Shown here piece by piece: positions 1-11,395 of a stretch of DNA of 64,000 nt. Below the pieces are notes generated by a model. It saw only the letters and a list, made by a program, of their open reading frames with translations. It had not been told where the DNA came from and did no database searches. Source of the stretch: Pyrus communis. Taxonomy: Eukaryota > Streptophyta > Magnoliopsida > Rosales > Rosaceae. How positions within the stretch are numbered: position 1 is the first letter of the stretch; each line of letters begins with the position of its first letter. The position numbers and the translations under genes were made by a program. The DNA lies in NCBI RefSeq assembly GCF_963583255.1, contig NC_084804.1, positions 17,364,723 through 17,428,722 of the forward strand, written 5' to 3'.

Positions 1-378
1 GTTGTCACAATAAATCCTTAACGTTTATTAATGTTGTTTACCACTTTGATTTCACTTATGAAATTCTTCAACCAAACACTTTGCTTCATATGGTCTAAGC
101 AGCCTACATTCTCAAACTCCATAGTAGACACTGCTCCTGTAGTTTGTTTGTTTCTCCTCCATAAAATCGCACCACCAGCAAGAATAAAAACATATCCACT
201 TGTGGACATTCTGTCATCAATACAACCTCCCAAACCTACACATGCATACCACATTACTTCCAATTTTCAACTCGATGAAATCCCAACAAGTAGTTTTTAT
301 TTTGTTCAATATCTCACACTTTCTTTCCTGCATTCAAGCGATCTAAGCCAGGATTTGATTGAAACCTTCCTAGCACAC
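1..378 (-). pseudogene. Ty1/copia RNase H fragment (3' half of a split element)
   Basis: Read on the minus strand, 18-263 encodes a recognisable copia RNase H segment with STSGYVF, LAGGAILWRR, KQTTGAVSTMEFE and WLKNFISEIKVV. Just upstream (about 265-378) is the RT-RNase H linker with the LGRFQSNPGLD motif. The family cuts the genomic RNA after reverse transcription. The piece runs off the left window edge and has frameshifts, so it is non-functional. It continues into 1407-1786 once the Harbinger-like insertion at 382-1403 is ignored. Confidence 0.85.
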
Positions 379-381
379 TAA

Positions 382-1403
382 GGGCGTGTTTACTAATCCG
401 TAATCAAATTGAGAGGAATTGAATTGAGGAGGAATTGAAATGAGGTGGAATCAAAATCAGATTCCTATTGAAGTTGTTTACTAAAACTATCTGGAAACGG
501 AGTAGGAATGATGTTGAGTCCATATAAGTTGTTTACTAATTGTCATGAATTGGAATGAAAACTAATGTCATTACTAAATTGCCCCTATTTTAAATAATCT
601 ATATTATATGCTAATCTTTTTTATCTTTAATAAAAAAAATTATTTTATTTTTAATTTTTGTGAGAAAGGCTTTTTAACTCCTTTTAAATCCAATCTGATC
701 AGTCCTCTTCGTTCTCTAATCTGCTGACAAAACGCCTCCACCTCACCCTCTCACTCACGCTCAACCGCGACTACCCTCCCTAAGACTCCGACCATTCTTT
801 GCTCTCCCTCCCTACCTCCCATCAAGGATTCAAGGGAATCCTTCTATGTAAATTTTTACTTTTGGTTGATTTGATTATGCTATGCCCTGACCTTCCCTAT
901 GCGGCTTTGCGTAATGATTCAAGCTAATATGTTGTTGAATGGTTGATCTTTCAAGTGTTTTAAGGATGCCCAATTGCAATCCTTATCCCCTATAAATTCT
1001 AACGAGAGTCTGAATTTGTTGTCTTTGGAATTAGAATTGGCAGCCGAGCCCCAAATCGAAAAAGTTCAACACGGCAATGCATGGGGCACAGAGAGGCGGC
1101 GGCGGAGGAGCACAAAAATGTTGGAGAGGATGGCGGAGGACAACGAGAGGATGGAAGGGAGTGCTGAAGGTGAAGGGTGCTTTGGGAAGAAAAATTTGAT
1201 TCTGAATGAAGCCTTCTCCCCGGAATCCAAATTCTACCTCCGTGTAAGTAATCCAATTCCGTCAATATCAAGAATTGAACTCCTGATTTTACATGGGTCC
1301 TGCAACACTGTGCATTCCGATTGAATTGGTAAACAGAGGAATAATCATGAATGGAGAATGACTCCCATTCCGCCATTTCCTTTCCCCATATGTAAACACG
1401 CCA
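382..1403. mobile_element. Non-autonomous PIF/Harbinger-like element, 1.02 kb
   Basis: The ends are inverted: GGCGTGTTTAC begins at 383 and its complement GTAAACACGCC ends at 1402. Both sides are flanked by the trinucleotide TAA (379-381 and 1404-1406), the 3-bp duplication expected of PIF/Harbinger transposons. No transposase is visible inside. The short reading frames at 974-1324 (+) and 999-1487 (-) overlap each other, match nothing I know, and the second crosses the element boundary. The copia frame is contiguous across the empty site, which fixes both ends. Confidence 0.85.
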
Positions 1404-1406
1404 TAA

Positions 1407-1790
1407 GAGCAAATGCCAAATCAGGTCTTCTACGTACATGTGCATAACCGCACTTCCAACTAATGAAGCATGGGGCTTGTCCTTCATTGCTTCATCAGTC
1501 AGTCACATAACATTGAGACAAGGAGAATTTATCACCTTTTGCAATAGGAACATCACATCCACTACAGTTTTTCATGTTGAACCTTTTAAGAGCTCTATCA
1601 ATATAGTTCTTTTGTGCCAAACCTAGCTAAGCTTCTCTTCTGTCTGTTTCTGACTATTTCAATTCCTAAAACATAATGTGACTCACACAAATCTTTTAAT
1701 ATAAAAACATAACCACTAGACAACTTTAACATGACTTGACCAACAAAGTCAACATTAACTCGATTTCCATTTCCATAGACAAATGCTCCT
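1407..1790 (-). pseudogene. Ty1/copia fragment: gag-pre/protease motif joined to reverse transcriptase
   Basis: On the minus strand, 1786 down to about 1690 reads as the copia segment before integrase (YGNGNRVNVDFVG, LSSGYVFIL). With no stop it passes straight into the late RT motif ESHYVLGIEIVRNR. A frameshift near 1620 leads into QKNYIDRALKRFN (about 1570-1610), and a further segment with KPHASLVGS follows at about 1430-1475. An intact element has the whole integrase between these parts, so this is a large internal deletion. The order on the minus strand fits the RNase H piece at 1-378. Confidence 0.75.
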
Positions 1791-2180
1791 TACGTTCGTC
1801 CTTCTGGCTTTGAAATCATTTTCTTTATCAACCGTTAAAACCAATACAAGCTTTCCTATAAAGCTTAGTGGATTTGGAATGAAAACACTTTTTAAAATTG
1901 GTCTTATTAATCTTGCGGTTAGGTCTAGTGGAGGCACCTTCATTCTTAGTGGCTACAACATTATTATTAGCAGTTTTAATTGGACCATAACGAAAACCTG
2001 ATTTTGGACCACCTGATTTTTTTTGTAGTTGCCATTCAGTTTTTCAATATTCATGAGACTTAGCATAAGACTTAGTGTATTGAAACATGTAATAAGAACC
2101 AAAATGATTTCAGAATTCATAAGGTCTGTGACATAGAATCAGCAACTTTATTGCTTTTGTCAAACAAAATTATAGATTTA
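1791..2180 (-). other. Possible 5' remnant of the same copia element
   Basis: The minus strand carries short open stretches (1755-1943) rich in Lys and Asn, and a phrase at about 2035-2050 that could be the start of a copia gag (EKLNGN-like). No zinc knuckle is seen. Assignment rests on position beside the copia fragment and is weak. Confidence 0.25.
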
Positions 2181-3396
2181 GTCACACCTCTGGGCAAGAA
2201 ACTATCTATATACTTAAATATATGAATCTCAAATCTTGCATAGCCAAGAACAAAACACAAAAGTCTTTGCTCTTTTGGGTGAAATTTCACACAAATTGTA
2301 TGCTTTATAATTCACCATACATTGGTTTACAGCAGAACCTAGTAAACAGCTTATTTGAAAATATATTTTCTTGTTAATTAATTTCTTATAAACAACCAAC
2401 AGATTTTCATCATTGAATCCGCAAGAATCATAAAAGATTGCATGTAACAAAAAAATACAAACTCCACACGAAAGTGACTTCGTATAGTTCATCTATATAT
2501 AGATATAGCAGATAATGATTTATTCTTTGCATATGAGTTTAAGACTTGAATTGACCGGCTCTATTACCACGTGTAAACAAATAAAGATTGCATAACTACA
2601 ACATGACTACATGCTAACGATTGTATACCATTCAATGCAATTGCATGTTAACAAATGAGATTGCAGAAGAGGAACTAGAATCGATTAAACCAAGTCTTAA
2701 ACTACATCTACTATCATAAAACCCTAAACAGTAATTACATTATATTTACTGTAGTCTGCAAAACTTACTTGCAGATGAAGATATCATGTCTTCTCTTCAC
2801 TTGGTACTTCACAGTTCTCTGCTCTCAATAGGACAAGCACGTGATAGAACCAATTATCTATAAAAAGGGGACCCATCTATATACGTATAAGTGATAACTG
2901 CTCTTCCTATTGTGGCTATGATCAGTTGATTAGAGTTAGTAAACCGAGTAATTCAAATATTAAGTTCTTTAATTTTCTCTACTTTTAATTTACACGTGTT
3001 AATCATATTAAATCGAAATATTAATATAACTCTGTACATTTGTTATACGATACACCAACAGTTATTTCATTGTGTGAAACACATTGTGGGTAGGGAAGGT
3101 GGTAAATTATGTGCTATAAAGTAGGGTTCTGGATGCTGTTGATTGTGGATGGGGAGTCACAAAGCATGATAGATAGCATATTTAGATGTTAGTCGTTGAC
3201 TCAAGGGAGACTCCACTTATGTTATGTATATCCGCGTGAAGCATTATTACATTCGAAGATAAATATTTTCTCAATATTACAAGAATTAGACAGTGGTGTC
3301 CAATAGTCGAAAAGTTAGAAGTTGACAATTGACAAGCATGTTGTATACCGCTTCCAGTTCCATATGCAACAAGAGTATCTCCAGCGTGCTCTAAAT
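2181..3396. other. AT-rich spacer, no gene seen
   Basis: No conserved protein motif, RNA gene or terminal repeat was found. A TATAAAAAG string occurs at about 2859, but no coding sequence follows it. Confidence 0.5.
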
Positions 3397-3571
3397 GGAG
3401 AGATTTTTGAATGTGATCGGAACATGAAATAGTACATCATGTGTTATTATATAAATGGTGGAATATGTGTGTTAAAAAGTTAATAACTTAAAAAATATAA
3501 TTTTTCACCACTTATATAAAAATACGTGATGTAACATTCGTGTTTCGATTACAATAAAAGATTTCTTCTCC
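3397..3571. mobile_element. MITE with long terminal inverted repeats (copy 1)
   Basis: The two halves are imperfect inverted copies of each other for about 80 bp: the left arm runs GGAGAGATTTTTGAATGTGA and the reverse complement of the right arm runs GGAGAAGAAATCTTTTATTG. Both continue to a shared TATATAAATGGTG / TATATAAGTGGTG block. A related element lies at 45178-45324. No coding capacity. The target duplication is unclear, so superfamily is not assigned. Confidence 0.7.
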
Positions 3572-4322
3572 AAATGCCTTGGCATGTGGGTTGACTTGCC
3601 CCGTAATCGGAAAATAATCATCTCCACCGGTACCAAAATGGGAAGGCAATTGGGGCAATGGCACAAGCCCTTTGGACTGCCCTAGCAACTTCAGCCTGGA
3701 CTGCGCCCGCTGGCACAGGAATCAACCGAGCGGTGCCGCCCCCACTTGGCGCAATCAAGAACATCCAACATAAATAATTTTAAAACTCAACGGCCAGTAT
3801 TTATTCTAACAGTAAAATATTCAGCCCAAAAAATGGAGAAAACCCCAGCCACATTTTCCTCTCCTACCCCACCCTATCAACCGCATCCCTGCACACCCCA
3901 ACCTCCACCTCCCACCAAAACCTGGCAATCCAGATTGACTCGCTTCCATTTCGACGGGCTACCCCGACCCAAGCTTCCCGGCCAGCCACATCCCTTCCCT
4001 CTGTCTCCGTGGACGGACGACCAACCCCCTCCTTTTGCCTCTTCGATTCTAGCCGCGATTGGATTTTTTTTTCTAAATTAATTTCAACCTTGCTTATTTT
4101 CATGGGTTTTTCTATTTATTTAATCCACATGGCACCAAAATATTGAATATGTTAGGTTCACATATGTGTCACATATGCATATTAACAGAAGTTTTGAGAA
4201 AATAACCACATTAATTTGTAACATTAATATTTATGAACGATATTGATCGATTTTCTAATTCATCAACCATCTTGATGGAATGAGTCAACTCCAAAAACAT
4301 TTGTTATAAAAGCCCAAATATA

Positions 4323-4369
<47 letters not shown>

Positions 4370-4637
4370 ATGAATAGTCCCCTTGTCTTATCCTTGCCCT
4401 TCACAAACGAATAAATTTGCACAAAAACAATTATGGTTTAGAGTGATCAATAAGGGCAATTACCCTGCCATTGTGTTACCTTGCCCTTCTAAAATACGTA
4501 GACTCTTGCTCTAAAGTGGAATTGAAATTTTAACAACCATCACTTGCCCCAAGAAAAAAAAAAAATCCAATAATAAATTGATCCTAAATAATCCTAAATA
4601 ATTAGATATCTGCATGAAACTTCATAAATCTTATGAT
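3572..4637. other. Spacer with a GC-rich block, no recognised gene
   Basis: 3600-4070 is unusually C-rich and gives a 111-codon plus-strand frame (3746-4081) of Pro/Thr-rich composition. It overlaps an opposing frame (3864-4103), has no recognisable domain and no splice context, so I do not call it a gene. Blocks near 3645 and 4450 (GAAGGCAATTGGGGCAATGGCA and a partly complementary stretch) may be the ends of a degenerate repeat. Confidence 0.4.
4327..4367. repeat. (AT)n microsatellite
   Basis: About 20 perfect AT dinucleotide units. Likely polymorphic between individuals. Confidence 0.95.
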
Positions 4638-4645
4638 ATATTATA

Positions 4646-4768
4646 GGAAATTGTTATTAGCACTTCAAAAATCTCATTCTACATTCCAAACTTTTTATAT
4701 TAGAAAAGAAAAATACATTTTGTGAGGAGTGTAGAATGAGATTTTTGAAATGCTAATAATACTTTCTT
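4646..4768. mobile_element. hAT-type MITE with 8-bp target duplication (copy 1)
   Basis: The arms are inverted copies: TTATTAGCACTTCAAAAATC on the left, and TTATTAGCATTTCAAAAATC on the reverse complement of the right. The flanks are ATATTATA at 4638-4645 and 4769-4776, an 8-bp duplication typical of hAT. The sequence is AT-rich, so the exact ends could shift by a base or two. A second copy of the same family lies at 53298-53420. Confidence 0.8.
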
Positions 4769-5025
4769 ATATTATATATGGCGTGTATTTGTTTTAACAG
4801 ATATTCTTCTGATATTTATTAGTTATATCTTGCTATGATGTCATATGAGGACGTTAGAGCACATAATTATGTTTTCAGGAAGTTAGAGCACATAATTAAT
4901 TAAGTTTATATGGTCTAAAACCAAATCATCCACAAAAGACCTGAATTTTCAGGCAACTATGGTACGTACTAATTAAGGTACTTTTAACTGTTACTTAACT
5001 AATGCTAGTATTTCCAAAGTCCAAA

Positions 5026-5247
5026 GGAAAAGGATTCTCACCGGATTCTTTTTCTATAGATTTTAGGAATCTCGTAATCTTACTCGTTTATCGTATATCG
5101 TGCAGTTAGTTTTTATTAAGTACTATTCATATTTAATTTTAAAATTTAAATTTTAAAATGATTTTTGACTATACAATATATGATGAACGGGTTAGATCAC
5201 ATAATCCCTAGGATCCATAGTAAAGGATCCGACGAGGATCCTTTTCC
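5026..5247. mobile_element. Mutator-like MITE upstream of the permease gene
   Basis: Both ends read GGAAAAGGAT(T/C)CTC into the element, with inverted similarity for about 80 bp. The flanks carry the 9-bp duplication AAGTCCAAA (5017-5025 and 5248-5256), which is diagnostic of Mutator-type insertion. The element ends 156 bp upstream of the permease TATA box, so it sits in the proximal promoter. Confidence 0.85.
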
Positions 5248-5402
5248 AAGTCCAAACACCATGTACTTAGTTTTTAAACTTTGATTTGATTCAATGTGGA
5301 CAAAGAACTTTGCAATAAGCAGTACTGGATGTAGGGTGTGTACGTGTTACATGATTCTTATTTATGTACTGTTCCTGTTTGTAATGAAGTCATTTCATCA
5401 CC

Positions 5403-5410
5403 TATAAAAA
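5403..5410 (+). promoter_or_regulatory. TATA box of the amino acid permease gene
   Basis: TATAAAAA lies 94 bp before the ATG at 5497. It predicts transcription start near 5435 and a leader of about 60 nt with a CT-rich stretch (5441-5475), common in plant 5' leaders. Confidence 0.7.
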
Positions 5411-5496
5411 CCCACTTCAGGTATTATAATATCCATCACCTTCTCTTTTTCCTTCTCTCTCCATCTCTCTCTGATTTACTGAACAGCATTTCTGCC

Positions 5497-8400
5497 ATGA
5501 AGCCAGTGTTGCCAAGAAGTAGAACTCTTCCCAGCAGAATCCACCATGGAGCTGTGAGAGAGTCACTCAGTTTTTTATTTCATAATTATTCCTCAGAATA
5601 TAATCTTTTTCTTTTCTCGGTGTATTATTCAACCATTTTCTTTCAATATTCAGGTGGAAGAGAGGCATGACATCAGGCACTATCTGCAAGTGGAAGTCCA
5701 ACCCAAAGTTAGTGAGTCCGAAGCCATAAACCCTCAGTCCAACTATTCCAAATGCTTTGACGATGATGGTCGCTTGAAGAGAACAGGTTGCTACACAAAT
5801 TTTTTATTGACGTGCTTACCCTTTTCTTTGGACTGTAAATTAAACGTACTGTGATGTGTTGATAATAATATATTATTATCTTTAAATCCTTGTTTAATTT
5901 TTAACTTAAAGTAACCCAACTATTAAACTTAATTATGAACTTAAAAACCATGTAATTCAAAACCCTTATTAATAATATATTCAAGTAATTGAACCTTAAA
6001 CACTATATAGTTTAATAATCACATGGTGGTGGACCGGTGGTGGTGGTGCATGCATGCAGGAACATTTTGGACTTCAGCATCACATATAATAACAGCGGTT
6101 ATAGGATCTGGAGTCCTTTCCTTAGCATGGGCAATAGCACAGCTTGGTTGGGTTGCAGGACCAACTGTCCTCCTGCTCTTTGCCTTTGTCAATCTCTATA
6201 CCTCCAATCTCCTAGCAATGTGTTACCGGACCGGCAACCCCATCACCGGACAGAGAAACTATACCTACATGGATGCTGTCAAGGCCAACTTAGGTAAGGG
6301 ATAGTCTTTTTTTATCTTTACCATGGAATTTTCTAGGTTTAGTTATGATGATTGTAATTTGGAGCTTCAGGAGGCAGGAAGGTCATGATGTGTGGGTTGG
6401 TGCAGTACTTGAATTTATTTGGTGTAGCAATTGGGTACACAATTGCATCATCTGTCAGCATGATGTGAGTTTATTATTACCTGAGTAGAAATTAAATTCA
6501 TGTTTTTTTTTTTTTTTTTTGGGGAATCTGCTTTTATTTTATGGTAAAATTTATGCATATGATTTGTGAATTAGGGCAATAAAGAGATCAAATTGTTACC
6601 ATAGAAGTGGAGGGAGAGATCCATGCCACATGTCAAGCAATGGGTATATGATAACATTTGGTATCATGGAGGTGATATTTTCTCAAATCCCAGATTTTAA
6701 TCAAGTGTGGTGGCTCTCAATAGTAGCAGCAATTATGTCCTTTACTTATTCTTCTGTTGGCCTTGGACTTGGCATTGGCAAAGTTGCAGGTAAAACTAAC
6801 AGTATTATTTACCATTATATATATACACAACATAAGGAAACACACAAATTAGTATTAGAGGGACACTAAATTGACCACAATCTACTTTTATTGACGTAAT
6901 GAGTGTTCCTCGAGTTTTATTTTGATTAAAAATTGTAATCAGTTTTTTTTGTGTGCATTTTTTAATGGTATGTATATAATTTGGCATATGCCTTTATAAA
7001 CAGTTTCGTTTTCTGATGTCTTTTTGTTAGGAAATGGGAGCTTTAAAGGGAGCCTATTGGGTATTAGCATAGGGACAGTAACCAAGAGTGGAACGGTCAC
7101 TTCTACACAAAAGATGTGGAGAAGTATGCAAGCTCTTGGAGCTATTGCCTTTGCTTACTCTTATTCTTTGGTCCTCATTGAAATTCAGGTACTCCAGAAT
7201 TCCATCATATACTTATTAAAGAACTTCTCATTAAAATAACCAGACAAAAAAATTTCACACGGCAAATGATTTTTGCACACTGGCCATTTTTCTCTTCTGC
7301 ACCCTTAATATAATCCAAGGCTAGAAGTAAATACATATGTGTTCATAGAGAGAAAATAAGAATGCGGAAACCACCTCTCTTTCTGCAAACATGTCAAATT
7401 TTGATTTGAAACATCTTATTGTTAATTCTAGCAAACTTGATGTATTGTGCAGGATACAATAAGATCTCCACCCGCAGAACATAAGACAATGAAGAAGGCA
7501 ACTGTATTCAGCATAGCTATCACCACAGTGTTCTATCTACTTTGTGGATGCTTTGGGTATGCCGCCTTTGGTGACTTGGCCCCAGGAAACCTCTTGACTG
7601 GCTTTGGATTTTACAACCCCTACTGGCTACTAGACATTGCCAATGTTGCAATTGTTGTCCACCTTGTTGGTGCATTTCAGGTAATTCGCCCTCTCAGTCA
7701 GCTACTTTGTTGTGATCAAATTAACCTATACATGTCTTAAACCTCAAGTTGAATATTTTATAACCTTTCTGCAATCATTTTTTGTTGAAAGCTCATAAAT
7801 ATCCCTATTTGGAATATCCACATGTGTATATTTTTTTTTTTTTTTTGGTAATAGTTTCTAGTTACAATAAAATGGTAACGAACTCTTAGTCTAGCCTAAT
7901 CCGAACCATCCGCCCTTTCCACTAAAGTTAACAAATATCAAGATATTTGTTCTTGACTATGATTAAGGGTATTCTGGTCATTTTAATCCCAGAATGAGTA
8001 AGTTTAAAGGATTTATTTCAAGTATCAATGTATCACTCGACTTCTTCTATATAACTAGATAATTACTTGTAAAAAAGTTTTTGCACATATGCCAAATTGT
8101 TATCTACACGGACGAATGACCGAGTATTTTTTTCATTTTACGCAATCACCTAATTTTTTGTCTAGAGCAAAATTTCTAATTAAGTTTGTAAATCACTGCA
8201 GGTCTTTTGTCAACCATTATTTGCATTTGTAGAAAAATGGAGCGCACAGAGGTGGCCAAACAACGACTTTGTGACAGTAGAGTATGAGATACCGATCCCC
8301 TTCTATGGCGTCTACCAACTCAACCTCTTCCGGTTGGTATGGAGGACAATATTCGTCATAATAACAACCCTCATATCCATGCTCCTGCCCTTCTTCAACG

Positions 8401-8627
8401 ACGTCGTTGGAATACTTGGAGCCTTTGGATTTTGGCCACTCACAGTTTACTTCCCAGTCGAGATGTACATTGCTCAGCAGAAGATTCGAAAGTGGAGCAG
8501 CAAATGGGTTGGACTTCAGATGCTCAGTGTAAGTTGTCTTTTCGTCTCCATAGCTGCTGCTGTTGGCTCTGTGGCTGGTGTGGTTCTTGATCTCCAGACT
8601 TATAAGCCCTTTAAAACTAGTTACTGA
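5497..8627 (+). CDS. AAP: Amino acid permease (AAP family, AAAP superfamily), eight exons
   Basis: This encodes a proton-coupled amino acid importer of the plant AAP family, expected in the plasma membrane. Exons read from GT-AG junctions: 5497-5553, 5654-5786, 6060-6293, 6371-6464, 6575-6789, 7031-7188, 7453-7680 and 8202-8627, total 1545 nt, giving 514 aa with no frame break. Residues 1-63 form a hydrophilic N-terminus ending DDDGRLKRTG. The Aa_trans domain follows with VIGSGVLSLAWAIAQLGW, YRTGNPITGQRNYTY, SSVGLGLGIGKVAG, CGCFGYAAFGD and VFCQPLFAFVEKW, and ends in TYKPFKTSY. Family members have 10-11 membrane helices. The start follows the TATA box and is the first ATG; exon 1 (19 codons) is less constrained than the rest. 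Which AAP subgroup it belongs to was not resolved. All splice sites are canonical and the gene appears functional. Confidence 0.93.
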
Positions 8628-9477
8628 GGACTGAAGAGAATCATGAACTGATGGTCTGCACATTAGGAATTTGATGATAAAAAGTATATGTTTTTGTGAT
8701 TGCTAGATATCTATGAGTTCCCATGAGGAATAAGATGTTCTCTTTTATTGTATATGTAAATCTTATTTATGCTCATGAATGCATGCCCAGAAGTTTGACT
8801 GCACGAGAAGAAAGAACTTGTAATTCACCATAACATTGCTACGTGGTGTTACGAAATTCAGAAATGCGAAACCAAGTGATCAATGGGCTTAGAGTCAGAG
8901 CATCAAAATCTTTAAACCCATTATGCTAGATTTGCATCCATCAATCCGAAACAGCCCCCTGCCTATGTGTAACAATTTATGAATAGTATACCAGAAAATA
9001 TAGACTTCTTGTTCACTTGCATTATAACACATCAACTAAAAATCATGTGGAACCCAAAAAAATATATTTTGTAGTTTAATAAAGCACAAACTTATGCATA
9101 AACCTCAATATTTCATTCAACCTAATGCCTCACATATTGTCATCTATTCTTTTCAAGTCCTCAATTTTTTTTTCTTTAAAAAGGATTGTGCTTTTGATTC
9201 TAGTGGCTCAGCCTCATAGGTGAAGGACTTATCTGCACTGAGGACACTACCATGACGATATTTCAAACAGAGTATTATGGAATTGAATATATTAAAACAC
9301 ATAATATTATGTTAATGATTTATGATATTGCTAAAATGGAATCTTGTTGTTGGTCAGTCTCTCTCGCCATCGTGGCAACTGGAAACTGTCAACCGTATGC
9401 ATAAGTGACCGCTGCAGAGCAAACATTTAAGTCCTTCCTGAATAGCAACATGAAAAGATTCATTCCCAACATGATTA
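8628..9477. other. 3' flank of the permease gene, no further gene seen
   Basis: The first part should hold the 3' UTR; AATAAG at about 8729 is a possible weak polyadenylation signal. The rest is AT-rich with no recognisable coding motif. Confidence 0.5.
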
Positions 9478-9516
9478 CTCCTGTTGTACTTGGACTTGGC
9501 ATTGGCAATGTTGCAA
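9478..9516 (+). pseudogene. Probable relic of permease exon 5
   Basis: The stretch CTTGGACTTGGCATTGGCAA at 9489-9508, followed by TGTTGCAAG, matches the end of permease exon 5 (about 6764-6790), and the preceding 10-15 bases are also similar. The matching segment codes for the LGLGIG region before an intron. It looks like a decayed tandem duplicate, about 0.9 kb after the gene. The match is short, so chance or gene-conversion debris cannot be excluded. Confidence 0.45.
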
Positions 9517-9560
9517 GAAGAATCAATAATCTTATTCACACAAATAACTGATATATATTT

Positions 9561-9730
9561 GGATAATGATAGGGAGATCAAATTTTAAAATTAAATTTGT
9601 AAACTAAATGATGTGTCACCAATAAGAAACATGGAAGTTAATCGACATTTTGGTAATAATCCAATCATTTACAACCACATCATTTGATTTACAAATTTGG
9701 TTTAAAAAAGTTGCTCTCCCTAGCATTACC
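9561..9730. mobile_element. MITE with inverted arms, 170 bp
   Basis: The left arm GGATAATGATAGGGAGATCA and the reverse complement of the right arm GGTAATGCTAGGGAGAGCAA match, and the arms stay complementary through AAATTTGTAAA and AAATGATGTG for about 70 bp. Both flanks are TATATA-rich, so the target duplication cannot be read reliably. Confidence 0.7.
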
Positions 9731-10189
9731 CTATATATATATTGGTGCGACTACATATTGCAATGTGGTTGTGGAGCAAAAAATAATTCTGAATATGACA
9801 TGTAGGCTTTTATTCACTTTTGATGAGATTGTCCTCATTAAATTGGTGAATTCCGCATTCGTTCCACGTGCAGTTCAACTAACAAGAAGACCTAAGTTGC
9901 TAACTACAATCTCTCCAAACTCCTCTGCTCATGGCAAGAAGATAAGGGAAGAGAATTAAAGGTAGAATTAATAACTAATTTTTCTTTTATGTTTTCCTAA
10001 TTGAAGACATATTTCTTTCTTCAAGTAAGCGCAAACAAATTCAATCAAGGATTCTCCAAAGTCTTAGAATATTATTAGTTAACTTAATAATATCTTTAAG
10101 GATTATTCTCATGCATATTAAAGATAGTTTCCTATTGCATCTAACATATGACACACTCTGGCCAATTGGATATCGATACATGGCATGGG
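9731..10189. other. Spacer, no gene recognised
   Basis: A 91-codon frame (9684-9959) overlaps the MITE end and shows no known motif. Part of this interval may belong to the 5' LTR of the gypsy fragment that follows. Confidence 0.4.
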
Positions 10190-10881
10190 ATCCTCTACAC
10201 ATGTGGCTGGCCCTATCTTCTATAAATATCCCCATCACCAATTTATTCTCTAGTAAGTTGATTCTACGTAATTCAATGCTAAATCTCTCTTTGTCACTCG
10301 CTTAAGAGAATTTGACTTCGGCATTAGAGGTTCATGGCCAAACCTCCAACTTTATTGGGCGTGTGGCTTTGGTCATAACCAAAGATGTTTAATTTGTTTT
10401 GTGGGTACAATTTCATCAAATCTGAAGGCGGTAGAATTATGCTACCACAAATTGGTGTATTCATTGAGAGTTTAATTCAAATCTCAAAGAAGCTTTCGCA
10501 ATTCTTTTCAAATTTCTACCTCTTTGAACTTTTCTAATGCACCCAATCTCTGAACTTTTAATTCCTTGATTCGTGTGCCCTAGAAGAAGGAAAACATGGT
10601 TGGAAATTTCAAAAACAACGACGAACGACACTTCCTACGTGTCTGGGTTTGCACCCATCAACAGAAACCACAACGTAGCCCCAACATTAGTCCCATGCTG
10701 CCGATCCTCGCGGCTAAGCTCGAAGGTTGGGCGAGCACTGTCACCCGCGTCAGTAGTAGTTGCAACTATTACTACAGCACTAAGACCAGGCCTAAGCCTT
10801 GTAGCCAATAACAGTAGCCCAAGCCACACAACCAACAACACTAGTCCAAATGGCGCAAAACCCAACACTAGCATAGCCATC
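10190..10881 (+). mobile_element. Ty3/gypsy fragment: end of LTR, leader and start of gag
   Basis: A TATA box (CTATAAATA, about 10219) is followed by text typical of a plant gypsy LTR and leader: AAATTGGTGTATTCATTGAGAG at about 10450, then Lys/Asn-rich leader. A gag-like frame starts at 10596 (MVGNFKNNDERHF) and contains PILAAKLEG at about 10700. It is shifted in frame and breaks off at 10881, exactly where a CACTA end begins. The upstream LTR border was not found. The matching continuation is at 36059. Confidence 0.6.
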
Positions 10882-10889
10882 ATCCACTA

Positions 10890-11395
10890 TTGCATAAAAC
10901 ATTTATCGCGACAAACAAGAATTCGTCGCATAAATAAGAAATTTGCCGCCTAAAATTATAAACTACAAAAAACTTTGTCACCCTAAGTTGATCGTGCAAG
11001 GCTCGTAAAGAAAGGTATTGTGTGACAAAAAGAAGACACTTCGTCGCGCAAATAGTTATATGCAACGAAGAACTACGTCGTCACTTCAAATTAATAAGGG
11101 CGAAGACAATTCGTTGCATATACCTGTGGGCATGACAAAACTAAACTCTTCGCATGAAGATTAGAGGGACAAAGGTTTCGTGGCGTAAGGCAGAAACGAT
11201 GAAGAGATTTTTTGTCGCATAAAGTTTTAAGGTACAAGGTTTCTTATGCGACGAAGAACGAGGTCGTCGTGTAAAACAAATAAGGATGAAGATTATTCAT
11301 CGCATATTTATATTCGCAACAAAACAAGATTGGTCGCATATAGATTAGAGGGACAAAGGTTTCGTGCCGCAATAACAGAGTGACGAATTATTGCG
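10890..11395. repeat. CACTA left subterminal repeat array
   Basis: Degenerate copies of GCGACGAA and its complement TTCGTCGC, often with CGCATA beside them, recur every 30-60 bp (for example near 10907, 10922, 11038, 11074, 11110, 11240, 11270 and 11300). In CACTA elements such repeats bind the ORF2 (TNPA-like) protein. Confidence 0.7.

Noticed and set aside
974..1487. Opposing reading frames of 116 and 162 codons
   Set aside because: They overlap each other inside or across the Harbinger-like element and show no domain; the minus frame owes its left part to element sequence and its right part to copia RT.
3746..4103. Pro-rich 111-codon frame and its opposing frame
   Set aside because: Low-complexity C-rich DNA without motif, splice sites or promoter context.
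8217..8663. 148-codon minus-strand frame over the last permease exon
   Set aside because: Shadow of exon 8; the plus strand encodes the conserved permease C-terminus.
10890..11395. CRISPR-like regular repeats
   Set aside because: Units are degenerate, occur in both orientations with uneven spacing, and sit at CACTA ends in a plant genome.
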